Below, one piece after another: positions 1-5,301 of a stretch of DNA of 5,301 bases (position 1 is the first letter of the stretch; every line of letters starts with the position of its first letter). The stretch is taken from the NCBI GenBank assembly GCA_021793635.1, contig JAJYSI010000273.1:1-5301 (forward strand), written 5' to 3'. The notes under the pieces were generated by a model. The model was not told the origin of the DNA and made no database searches. It saw only the letters and a program-made list of their open reading frames with translations. The position numbers and the translations under genes are program-made. Source of the DNA: Bacteroidota bacterium (lineage in GTDB: Bacteria > Bacteroidota > Ignavibacteria > Ignavibacteriales > Ignavibacteriaceae).

Positions 1-1406
1 ATAATCTTCGCGCAGTTGATATGAATCTTGATAATTATATTGATTTGCTTTTTACTAAAGGAAAATCAATCAACATAATTTATGGAGATTTTGCTTCCTC
101 ATATACACAGACAACAACAATCAAAACAAAATATTATCCAGATCAAGTAATAACCGGAGACTTTAACAGGGACGGTAAAATTGATATTGCTTATATCAAC
201 CGTAAAGAAGGAATTGTTTCTTTTATTTTTGCTAAGTCGAATGAAACTTTTTTCCCGGAGATTATCTACCATAAAAAAATTGGGATTCAAAATATAATCC
301 CATTTTACAGCAAATTTATAAATGGAGCTGCCCTTATAGATTCAAGCGGTTTCGTTTATACCATTACAAACTTGCCGTCATTTGCATTGAATGTAAATTT
401 ATCCCTCGGTGCATCGCCGACGGCAATTGCTTCATTCGATCATGGCAACAACGGAATCAATGATATCAGCTTTATCGACAGCTATACTTCTACCCTTAAC
501 TTATTAGTCCGTAATAATTCCGGCATACCTACGTTGTTATATTCTTACCCGCTTGCAGAAAACCATTCGCAAATTCTAGTGGATAACCTTCTGCCACGGA
601 CAAAAACATTTTTCTGCTATTCTCCCGGCAAGCGCTTGATTGAAATTCTTAAAGCAGATTTTAATAAAAATTCAGCCGATGAAATTTCCGTTTATTCGCC
701 TGGAGACATCGACGACTTAAAGATTAAAAACACCGGCAGCAGCTTTGACAACATTTATATTTCATATACTAAAAAATCAAATGCTGGCTTTTGTCAGATG
801 GAATATCATGACTACAGATATTTCGCTTCAAATTATTCAAATCTTGCTTCTAATGTATTTTGTACAAATGTTGCTTTAATTAATCCCCCGGGAATTTTAT
901 GCTGGCAGAAGACAAACAGCGGAACAGAACTAAATCTTATTACTCAGATTAACGGTACAACTTACCGGAATAAATTGTTCAATCTCAAGTCTGATACAAT
1001 AGGCTCTATCTTTTCATACACCGGAGATTTACTAAATATTGACCGGGACATTAGCTTAAGTTTTATAAACGAAAAAGATAAAGTAATCTCAGTCGCTTCC
1101 GATTACAAATCCACATTTTTAATTAAGAGTATTGCATTCCCTTCAATAGCGGAAGTTGACAATCCGACAAAATTTTATTTTGGCAGCATAAGACCAAACG
1201 GCTTAAAAAAGTTGTATGTTTACATACCGGATGAATCATCTATTTATAGAATAGATTTAGTTTACCGAGGAAGAGACATTGTTTTATCTAAACTAATAAG
1301 TGCAGAAAATGTCCAAAGCTTTTTTGTAAATAAAATGAGTTATAGAAGCTATAATCTGGTTTATACAGATAAAAATACTAATTGTATTTCAGTTAGAAGA
1401 TTATGA
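1..1406 (+). CDS. FG-GAP/VCBS-repeat beta-propeller protein, 5' end outside window
   Basis: This is probably an exported beta-propeller protein; its ligand or role is unknown. The reading frame is open from base 3 with no stop, and the first in-frame ATG (base 21) is not a convincing start. Codons 18-20 plus the ATG spell D-M-N-L-D-N-Y-I-D, an FG-GAP calcium loop (DxNxDxxxD) that this ATG would cut in half. Counting that ATG as residue 1, a second clean loop is GDFNRDGKID at 46-55 (D47, N49, D51, D55). Degenerate blades follow near D140-D148 and D213-E221, and a weaker one lies near the C-terminus. Such loops are typical of integrin-like propellers on bacterial surfaces. The protein ends in CISVRRL with no T9SS sorting domain, and any signal peptide would lie upstream. 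The stop overlaps the next start by 4 bases, suggesting co-translation with the protease. The propeller class is fairly sure; the function is not. Confidence 0.77.
   Translation, partial: NLRAVDMNLDNYIDLLFTKGKSINIIYGDFASSYTQTTTIKTKYYPDQVITGDFNRDGKIDIAYINRKEGIVSFIFAKSNETFFPEIIYHKKIGIQNIIPFYSKFINGAALIDSSGFVYTITNLPSFALNVNLSLGASPTAIASFDHGNNGINDISFIDSYTSTLNLLVRNNSGIPTLLYSYPLAENHSQILVDNLLPRTKTFFCYSPGKRLIEILKADFNKNSADEISVYSPGDIDDLKIKNTGSSFDNIYISYTKKSNAGFCQMEYHDYRYFASNYSNLASNVFCTNVALINPPGILCWQKTNSGTELNLITQINGTTYRNKLFNLKSDTIGSIFSYTGDLLNIDRDISLSFINEKDKVISVASDYKSTFLIKSIAFPSIAEVDNPTKFYFGSIRPNGLKKLYVYIPDESSIYRIDLVYRGRDIVLSKLISAENVQSFFVNKMSYRSYNLVYTDKNTNCISVRRL
1403..1406 (+). promoter_or_regulatory. ATGA stop/start overlap, propeller to protease
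   Basis: The TGA stop of the propeller gene (1404-1406) shares bases with the ATG start of the protease gene (1403-1405). A second in-frame ATG follows at once (1406-1408), so either Met could initiate. The purine stretch AGAAGA at 1395-1400 is only a weak Shine-Dalgarno. Such overlaps usually mean that terminating ribosomes reinitiate, so the two products are made together. Confidence 0.75.
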
Positions 1407-1465
1407 TGAAGAAAATTCTTTTGATAATAATGGTTTCCTCAGCCTTACTAACCTCAATTAAGGCA
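1403..1465 (+). other. Sec signal peptide of the metalloprotease
   Basis: Residues 1-21 have the pattern of a type I signal peptide: MMKK at the N-terminus, the hydrophobic core ILLIIMVSSALL, and a small-residue cleavage region ending in A21 before Q22. There is no cysteine at the cleavage site, so it is not a lipoprotein signal. Export through Sec fits the sorting domain at the other end. Confidence 0.85.
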
Positions 1466-3082
1466 CAGGAACTAAACCAAGTTCAGCTTGACTCACTCTA
1501 TAATCTGTTTGTTCAGATAAGAACACAATCTCACCGGGGAATTCAAACAACCGATACTACGCATATCAAGTGCGCATTTGGAATAGTCAGTGATATCAAG
1601 TTTAATTTTAACAGATTTAATGCTCAGCAGAAAGCAATGTTAAAGCCCCTCCTGAATAGACCGGTAACTGATACAAGCTTCGTAACTCCAAATGGATTTT
1701 TTAGAGTTCATTATGATCTAACAGGTTCTGATGTTCCAAAATATAATCTTGATTCATTAGCAATTGCTTTAGATTCAGCATATAATTTTGAAGTAAATTA
1801 TCTTGGGTATCCCCCGCCTCCATCTGACGACGGCGCAGGCGGCGATAATAGATATGATGTTTATATTCAGAGCCTGGGAAACACTTACGGCTATACCGAG
1901 CCCGAAAATGAAGTATCTCCAGGCAGCGGTCGATACACATCTTACCTGGTAATCAATTATGATTTCTCCGGTTTTTATACGCAAGGAATAAATGCAGCAA
2001 GAGTAACTGTTGCTCATGAATTCCATCATGCAATACAGATTGGCGATTATATTTACCGCTACGACCTGGATGAATTTTTCTATGAACTGACTTCCACCTC
2101 AATGGAACATTTTGTGTATCCTTCAATCCATGATTATTATCAGTATCTGCCAAGTTATTTTCAGAATACGCAATACAGTTTAGGGAAAAACGGCGGCTTA
2201 CAGGAATACGCTCTTGCTATCTGGAATATTTTTCTGCAGGAGAATTTCGGATATAATATAATTAAGCAGCAATGGGAGCTTATGCCTAAGGAAAGAGCTC
2301 TCCAAGCAATATCAGATAGTTTTGCAGATTATAATACATCTTTTGCAGAACAGTTTAATCTATTTGGCATCTGGACTTATTTTACAAATTACCGCGCCGG
2401 TTTGGAACAAGAAAAGCATTTTAAATTCGCAGCAGATTATCCTCTTCTTCAGCCGGCAGTCTCTTTAAATATGAATGCTTCAAGTATACCGGTACAAATG
2501 AATACACCGCCGGTGACAAACAATTTTATCCGCATCATAAATTTGTATGACCATGATAATCGTTACCAGGATACGATAGTAGCTTTAGTCAGTAACGATG
2601 ATATTCAAACCGGTATATCAAATCCCGATTCATTAAGTTCATTTGAATATGATCTTGATGACTCTCAAATCAGCGGAGCTGAAAAGCTTGGCAACTCTTC
2701 CTATTATTATTCTTTAAATGTTGATAAACCTTCATTATGGATTTCTGCGGCAATTATAAATAACCAAAGAGCATCCACGGGAAATTATTTTGTCCAGGAT
2801 ATAAATTATGCATTCCCGACTCCATTCAACTATAATAAAAACTCGTTTATATACATTCCTGCCTCTCCAGACCAAACAGGTTATACAAGTGTTAACGTTT
2901 ACACCTCGTCCATGAAATTGGTTTATTCAGGACATAAACAGGTACTTTCGTTTACCGGGCATAAAGTTATTCAATGGAATGGACTTGATAACAACAACAG
3001 CAGACTCGCATCAGGTGTTTATATTTATGTTACTAAATCCGGCGACAACGTTACGAAAGGCAAACTGGTTATCTTTCAATGA
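1403..3082 (+). CDS. Secreted zinc metalloprotease, MXAN_6640-like, with T9SS sorting domain
   Basis: This is a predicted cell-surface or extracellular metallopeptidase of 559 residues; its substrate is unknown. A Sec signal peptide covers residues 1-21 (KK, hydrophobic core, cleavage in IKA-Q). A propeptide-like stretch follows to about residue 95. The catalytic region has the family hallmarks: GGDNRYDVY at 146-154, then the zinc motif HEFHH at 205-209 (H205 and H209 ligands, E206 catalytic). FYELTSTSMEHFVYP at 226-240 then supplies E228 and E235. E228 lies 18 residues past H209, the spacing of gluzincins, and is my candidate third ligand. The C-terminal part from about 470 resembles a T9SS type A sorting domain. 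The gene overlaps both neighbours by ATGA. The MXAN_6640-like label comes from recalled family patterns, not a search; an inactive homologue is unlikely because the motif is intact. Confidence 0.85.
   Translation: MMKKILLIIMVSSALLTSIKAQELNQVQLDSLYNLFVQIRTQSHRGIQTTDTTHIKCAFGIVSDIKFNFNRFNAQQKAMLKPLLNRPVTDTSFVTPNGFFRVHYDLTGSDVPKYNLDSLAIALDSAYNFEVNYLGYPPPPSDDGAGGDNRYDVYIQSLGNTYGYTEPENEVSPGSGRYTSYLVINYDFSGFYTQGINAARVTVAHEFHHAIQIGDYIYRYDLDEFFYELTSTSMEHFVYPSIHDYYQYLPSYFQNTQYSLGKNGGLQEYALAIWNIFLQENFGYNIIKQQWELMPKERALQAISDSFADYNTSFAEQFNLFGIWTYFTNYRAGLEQEKHFKFAADYPLLQPAVSLNMNASSIPVQMNTPPVTNNFIRIINLYDHDNRYQDTIVALVSNDDIQTGISNPDSLSSFEYDLDDSQISGAEKLGNSSYYYSLNVDKPSLWISAAIINNQRASTGNYFVQDINYAFPTPFNYNKNSFIYIPASPDQTGYTSVNVYTSSMKLVYSGHKQVLSFTGHKVIQWNGLDNNNSRLASGVYIYVTKSGDNVTKGKLVIFQ
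2810..3079 (+). other. T9SS type A-like C-terminal sorting domain
   Basis: Residues 470-559 of the protease follow the plan of Por-secretion sorting domains. There is an entry motif FPTPFN (471-476; the usual form is YPNPFN) and alternating beta strands with VNVYTSSMKLVY. Then come QWNGLDNNNSRLASGVYIY ending at Y542 (usual form W-x-G-x-(D/N)-x-x-G-x-x-x-x-SGVY-x-Y) and a terminal basic strand KGKLVIFQ. Such domains direct proteins across the outer membrane by the type IX system and are then normally removed. The same fold is called FlgD-Ig-like in some annotations. Confidence 0.78.
3079..3082 (+). promoter_or_regulatory. ATGA stop/start overlap, protease to ccmA
   Basis: The TGA stop of the protease gene (3080-3082) overlaps the ATG of the ATPase gene (3079-3081). 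No Shine-Dalgarno-like purine run is visible in the bases just before this ATG, which is preceded by GGTTATCTTTCA. Initiation therefore probably depends on coupling to translation of the protease. Confidence 0.7.
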
Positions 3083-3717
3083 GCAATTACTCTCTTAATG
3101 CATCTAATCTCACCAAAAATTTTGGCAGAAGACTAATCTTCAAAGATATTAATTTTCAAATTGATTGCAGCGGAATTATGGGAATTTCCGGTGCAAACGG
3201 GTCCGGCAAATCAACTCTTGTAAAAATTCTTGCCGGAATATCCTCTCCTTCAAGCGGAAAGATCATTCATAAAATTGATAACAAAGAAATTCTGCCTGAA
3301 AACCTGCACAATCACATTGGCTTTGTTTCTCCATACCTGGTTTTGTATGAAGAATTTTCTGCATGGGAAAATCTAAACTATTTTGCAGAGATAAGAGCTG
3401 TAAAATTCAATAAAGAAAAAATAGAATATCTTCTAAATCAGTTCCTTCTTTTTGATAGGAGAAACGATTTGGTAAAAACATATTCTTCCGGGATGAAGCA
3501 GCGTCTCAAATTCATCTTTGCATTAATGCATTCTCCGGAATTACTTATTCTTGATGAGCCAACCTCTAATCTGGATCAAGAAGGAAAAGATTCAGTCTAC
3601 AAAATAATCCGGGAAGAAAGCGAATCGTCAATTGTTATTATTGCCTCAAACGAATCGTCCGATCTTTCTCTTTGTACCACCGAACTAAAATTGGAAAACT
3701 ATAAGAACAAAATTTAA
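3079..3717 (+). CDS. ccmA: CcmA-like heme exporter ABC ATPase
   Basis: This 212-residue ATP-binding subunit is expected to pair with CcmB on the cytoplasmic face of the inner membrane. In system I its ATP hydrolysis drives release of heme-loaded CcmE from the CcmC complex. Visible motifs are Walker A GANGSGKST (38-46), signature YSSGMKQR (135-142), Walker B LLILDE (155-160) and D-loop NLD (164-166). Length matches the CcmA family. Two consensus positions differ: the Q-loop reads IGFVSPYL (80-87) with no Gln, and the switch region reads IIASNE (187-192) with N191 where ABC ATPases usually carry His. The start is fixed by the ATGA overlap with the protease. The call as CcmA rests on the next genes being ccmB and ccmC; by motifs alone it could be another small ABC exporter ATPase. 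Confidence 0.85.
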   Translation: MSNYSLNASNLTKNFGRRLIFKDINFQIDCSGIMGISGANGSGKSTLVKILAGISSPSSGKIIHKIDNKEILPENLHNHIGFVSPYLVLYEEFSAWENLNYFAEIRAVKFNKEKIEYLLNQFLLFDRRNDLVKTYSSGMKQRLKFIFALMHSPELLILDEPTSNLDQEGKDSVYKIIREESESSIVIIASNESSDLSLCTTELKLENYKNKI

Positions 3718-3774
3718 TCTGGACGGCATACTTATTGCTATTTTATAAGGTTGTAAGCCTTCGCCTATGGTTTT

Positions 3775-3788
3775 TGACTTATAAGTCA
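3775..3788. repeat. Perfect 14-bp palindrome, operator-like
   Basis: TGACTTATAAGTCA reads the same on both strands. A perfect palindrome of this size just upstream of a gene suits a dimeric regulator with half-sites TGAC and GTCA separated by six bases. As RNA it would make only a short hairpin (5-bp stem, TATA loop). I do not recognise a specific regulator. Confidence 0.45.
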
Positions 3789-3803
3789 TCTATTTTTGTT
3801 CTG

Positions 3804-3825
3804 CAATTCTTCAATTTAAGAGTTG
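3804..3825 (+). repeat. Short hairpin inside the long inverted repeat
   Basis: CAATTCTT (3804-3811) pairs with AAGAGTTG (3818-3825) over eight positions including one G-U, around the six-base loop CAATTT. On its own it would be unremarkable in AT-rich DNA. It matters only as a possible arm of the structure closed by 3751-3760/3834-3843. Confidence 0.35.
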
Positions 3826-3847
3826 ATTTAATTAGGCTTACAATAAT

Positions 3848-3872
3848 TTTGATTATTTTTGTAATAATCAAA
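3848..3872. repeat. 10-bp-arm inverted repeat 28 bases upstream of ccmB
   Basis: The arms TTTGATTATT (3848-3857) and AATAATCAAA (3863-3872) are exact complements around the loop TTTGT. Nine of ten pairs in the stem are A-T, so it is weak as an RNA hairpin. Only three T follow (3873-3875), which is poor for an intrinsic terminator. As DNA it is a dyad with outer half-sites TTGAT and ATCAA 13 bases apart, so an operator is the better reading. It contains a TAnnTTTG-type motif (3854-3861). Confidence 0.45.
3854..3861 (+). promoter_or_regulatory. TAnnTTTG-like -7 element candidate for ccmB
   Basis: TATTTTTG matches the Bacteroidota -7 consensus TAnnTTTG and sits inside the inverted repeat 40 bases before the ccmB start. 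An identical copy is at 3791-3798. Neither has a TTTG -33 element at the usual 19-21 base spacing, and the motif is easy to meet in T-rich DNA. Overlap of a promoter with a dyad would suit repression. Confidence 0.22.
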
Positions 3873-3873
3873 T

Positions 3874-3887
3874 TTCCTAATTCCTAA
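3874..3887 (+). repeat. Two tandem copies of TTCCTAA before ccmB
   Basis: TTCCTAA is repeated head to tail at 3874-3880 and 3881-3887, ending 13 bases before the ccmB ATG. It falls in the probable 5' leader. Slippage could change the leader length by seven bases, but it is outside the reading frame. No function is evident. Confidence 0.5.
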
Positions 3888-3900
3888 TTTTGAGAACCCG

Positions 3901-4566
3901 ATGGTAGGAAAAACTTACGCACTATACCGAAAAGATTATCATTCCGAGTTGAGAACTCGCTATGCTGTTAACTCGCTCGCTATGTTTATTATTGTGGCTA
4001 TCAGCGTAATTCTATTTTCTATTGGCAATGAAAAAATTACTCAGAGTTTAACAAGCGGACTGTTTTGGGTTGTTATCTTTTTTTCAGCAATGTCGGGACT
4101 CGCAAGGGCATTTGTATCCGAAGAAGAAAGAGGCACAAGCTTACTGCTTCATCTTATAGCTGCGCCGTCAACAATTTTTTCCGGCAAACTGCTCTTCAAC
4201 TTGATCTTGGTTTTTTGTATGAACATCATCATTGCAGTTTTGTACACAGCTTTGTTTGATTCTTTTATCATACGCAACTTTGCGTTATTTGCGGTGTCTT
4301 TTATACTTGGCAATATTGGATTAGCTGTGGCTTCAACAATAATTGCAGCAATAATTTCTAAAGCCGGTGCTAAAGGAACTCTTTACCCGGTGCTGTCGTT
4401 TCCGATATTATTACCTTTAATTTTGACGTCCGTTCAGCTAACTTTGTATGCAAATCAAGGTTCTAGTTTTGCGGATGCAAAGTTCGAGCTCGCACTTGTC
4501 TTTTGTTATGATGTCATAATGCTCACAGGCTCCTACATGCTATTCGATTTTGTATGGAAGGATTGA
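3901..4566 (+). CDS. ccmB: Heme exporter membrane subunit CcmB
   Basis: This 221-residue inner-membrane permease subunit of the CcmABCD complex has the usual family length. The cytoplasmic N-terminus ALYRKDYHSELRTRYAVNSL (7-26) is typical of CcmB, with a charged amphipathic lead into the first helix. Six membrane segments can be read at about 22-42, 52-68, 97-119, 126-150, 161-183 and 196-217. The conserved acidic loop SEEERGTSLL (73-82) follows helix 2, and the proline-spaced SFPILLP (166-172) is in helix 5. The ATG at 3901 is the only ATG after an in-frame TAA at 3865; only a weak GAG (3892-3894) precedes it, so ribosome binding looks poor. Unusually it is separated from ccmA by 183 bases. 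Confidence 0.93.
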   Translation: MVGKTYALYRKDYHSELRTRYAVNSLAMFIIVAISVILFSIGNEKITQSLTSGLFWVVIFFSAMSGLARAFVSEEERGTSLLLHLIAAPSTIFSGKLLFNLILVFCMNIIIAVLYTALFDSFIIRNFALFAVSFILGNIGLAVASTIIAAIISKAGAKGTLYPVLSFPILLPLILTSVQLTLYANQGSSFADAKFELALVFCYDVIMLTGSYMLFDFVWKD

Positions 4567-4597
4567 TTATTTTTTGAGATGAAAGAAATAATTTTTT
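4565..4597 (+). terminator. Possible intrinsic terminator after ccmB
   Basis: The last base of the ccmB stop begins a stem: 4566-4575 (ATTATTTTTT) pairs with 4583-4592 (AAGAAATAAT), all A-T apart from one G-U, around the loop GAGATGA. The right arm runs straight into a T tract (4592-4597). The layout is that of a rho-independent terminator but the stem has no G-C pair, so termination would be leaky at best. Confidence 0.3.
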
Positions 4598-4600
4598 GTG

Positions 4601-4608
4601 TAGATTTG
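4601..4608 (+). promoter_or_regulatory. TAnnTTTG promoter element candidate for ccmC
   Basis: TAGATTTG is an exact match to the Bacteroidota -7 consensus TAnnTTTG. A TTTG that could act as -33 is at 4573-4576, 24 bases upstream, a little longer than the usual 19-21. It lies just after the terminator-like hairpin and about 74 bases before ccmC, so ccmC may have its own promoter. Whether this organism uses that consensus is assumed from its inferred phylum. Confidence 0.3.
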
Positions 4609-4669
4609 AAATGCCGGCTTCGGATTAAAAAATTAACCGTAATGATAAATAATATTTTAGGTATGAATT

Positions 4670-4674
4670 AAGGA
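4670..4674 (+). promoter_or_regulatory. Ribosome binding site of ccmC
   Basis: AAGGA, followed by a seven-base spacer to the ATG at 4682, is the clearest Shine-Dalgarno in the window and supports that start. ccmA and ccmB lack a comparable site. Confidence 0.7.
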
Positions 4675-4681
4675 ACTAATT

Positions 4682-5301
4682 ATGGCTTGGAAAATAACTC
4701 TATTCATAATTTTAGCTTTTGTTTCAGTTGCAGGTATTGCATTTCCAATTGTTCCGGTACCTCATGCATGGTATGAATTCCCATTAATTCCCGGTTTAAA
4801 AGAAAATGCCAAAATAATTTTCTTCCATGTTCCAACTGCATGGCTTTCGGTGGTTGCATTCTTAATGTCGACTATCTACAGCATTCAATATTTAAGAAAG
4901 AAGAATTTAGACGACGATGCAAAATCTTATGCCGCTTCACAGCTTGGTATAATTTTCTGCATACTTGCAACTGTTACCGGAGCCGTTTGGGCTAAATTTG
5001 CATGGGGCTCTTTTTGGAGCTGGGACCCGCGCCAGACAAGCATTTTTGCTTTACTACTTATTTACGGTGCCTGGTTTGCACTTAGATCTTCAATTGAATC
5101 TGAAGAAAAACGAGCTACACTTTCAGCGGTATATTCAATTATTGCTTTTCTTACGGTTCCGTTTTTCGTATTTATAATGCCAAGGATAATGCTTGGCTTA
5201 CATCCAGGTGCAGAAGAAGTAGTTAACGGAAAAGTTGTTGCAAGCTCAAGCCCGGTAATTGATTTTAAAATGAACGGCAATATGCTCTATGTTCCTGGTC
5301 C
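4682..5301 (+). CDS. ccmC: Heme-handling protein CcmC, 3' end outside window
   Basis: I translated this frame by hand: it is open from the ATG to the right edge, 206 complete codons with no stop, so the C-terminus is missing. CcmC binds heme at the outer face of the inner membrane and loads it on CcmE. The WWD-type motif is WGSFWSWDPRQTS (108-120). The two expected axial heme ligands are H49, in IFFHVPTAW (46-54), and H174, in LGLHPG (171-176), placed before and after the WWD motif as in the family. Membrane segments are near 5-25, 45-71, 86-106, 119-135 and 148-168; a sixth is expected beyond the edge. F111 stands where Escherichia coli CcmC has the first Trp of the WW pair. CcsA/CcmF relatives share WWD, but the short N-terminus and FHVP motif favour CcmC. 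Confidence 0.92.
   Translation, partial: MAWKITLFIILAFVSVAGIAFPIVPVPHAWYEFPLIPGLKENAKIIFFHVPTAWLSVVAFLMSTIYSIQYLRKKNLDDDAKSYAASQLGIIFCILATVTGAVWAKFAWGSFWSWDPRQTSIFALLLIYGAWFALRSSIESEEKRATLSAVYSIIAFLTVPFFVFIMPRIMLGLHPGAEEVVNGKVVASSSPVIDFKMNGNMLYVPG

Larger units (their letters stand above)
3751..3843 (+). repeat. Long-range 10-bp inverted repeat (possible closing stem of a branched RNA)
   Basis: The left arm TTGTAAGCCT (3751-3760) is exactly complementary to the right arm AGGCTTACAA (3834-3843), and a G-U pair (3750/3844) could extend it. The 73 bases between hold two further self-complementary units, at 3775-3788 and 3804-3825. On the RNA level this would make a three-way junction. The left arm can also pair differently (AAGG 3747-3750 with CCTT 3758-3761). 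The exact match is seen; a function as a regulatory RNA is inference. Confidence 0.5.
3718..3900 (+). other. 183-base ccmA-ccmB intergenic region rich in inverted repeats
   Basis: No credible coding sequence lies here on either strand. The region is very AT-rich and holds, in order, a long-range 10-bp inverted repeat enclosing a 14-bp palindrome and a short hairpin. Next come a 10-bp-arm hairpin and a 7-base tandem repeat just before ccmB. ccmA and ccmB are commonly adjacent or overlapping, so a gap this size suggests an independent control region for ccmB, or a decayed insertion. Which of these applies cannot be decided from one sequence. Confidence 0.7.

Noticed and set aside
1701..2153. 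Overlapping minus-strand open frames of 66-84 codons inside the metalloprotease gene
   Set aside because: They lie opposite a well-supported coding region with a signal peptide and zinc motif, and their translations show no domain features. They are shadows.
3685..3789. Minus-strand frame of 34 codons from an ATG at 3789 across the ccmA 3' end
   Set aside because: It is very short, overlaps the end of ccmA on the opposite strand, shows no ribosome binding site and resembles no protein I know.
3774..3802. Sigma-70 style promoter with TTGACT at 3774-3779
   Set aside because: At the proper 17-base spacing the -10 position reads TGTTCT, a poor match. The TTGACT is also part of the palindrome.
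3849..3871. FNR box at TTGAT...ATCAA
   Set aside because: The half-sites match but the spacer is 13 bases rather than four, so it is not a canonical FNR/CRP site.
3718..3900. Miniature transposable element in the ccmA-ccmB gap
   Set aside because: The 10-bp inverted repeats could be element ends, but I see no flanking target-site duplication and no second copy in the window.
4965..5280. Open frames on both strands inside ccmC (+ 4965-5177 and - 5062-5280)
   Set aside because: The frame from 4682 gives a clear CcmC with H49, the WWD motif and H174, so these are out-of-frame shadows.

Overview
The window is AT-rich and carries genes on the + strand only. Three things point to the Ignavibacteriota/Chlorobiota/Bacteroidota group, most likely an Ignavibacteria-type bacterium. 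These are a secreted protease that ends in a type IX secretion (Por) sorting domain, an exported FG-GAP propeller protein, and Bacteroidota-style versions of the cytochrome c maturation proteins. The assignment is an inference from protein style; no marker gene is present.

Layout: (1) 1-1406 is the 3' part of a beta-propeller (FG-GAP/VCBS) gene whose real start lies left of the window. (2) 1403-3082 encodes a 559-residue secreted zinc metalloprotease of the MXAN_6640-like type, with a signal peptide, HEFHH at residues 205-209 and a C-terminal T9SS sorting domain. (3) 3079-3717 encodes the CcmA-like ABC ATPase. These three genes are joined by two 4-base ATGA stop/start overlaps, so they look like one translationally coupled unit. 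(4) 3718-3900 is a 183-base non-coding gap with an unusual density of inverted repeats. (5) 3901-4566 encodes the CcmB heme-exporter membrane subunit. (6) 4567-4681 is a 115-base gap with a terminator-like hairpin, a TAnnTTTG promoter-like motif and a good ribosome binding site. (7) 4682 to the right edge is the 5' part of ccmC, the WWD-domain heme-handling protein, open to the end of the window.

CcmA, CcmB and CcmC together form the ABC-type module of cytochrome c maturation system I, which supplies heme to the chaperone CcmE. The rest of the system (ccmD, ccmE, ccmF) would be expected to the right but is not visible. The unusual points are that ccmA is fused translationally to a cell-surface protease/propeller pair rather than to ccmB, and that the ccmA-ccmB gap could fold into a branched RNA or hold nested operators. 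The ATPase also departs from the ABC consensus at the Q-loop and at the switch histidine. The window shows no defence system, mobile element, CRISPR array, tRNA or rRNA.
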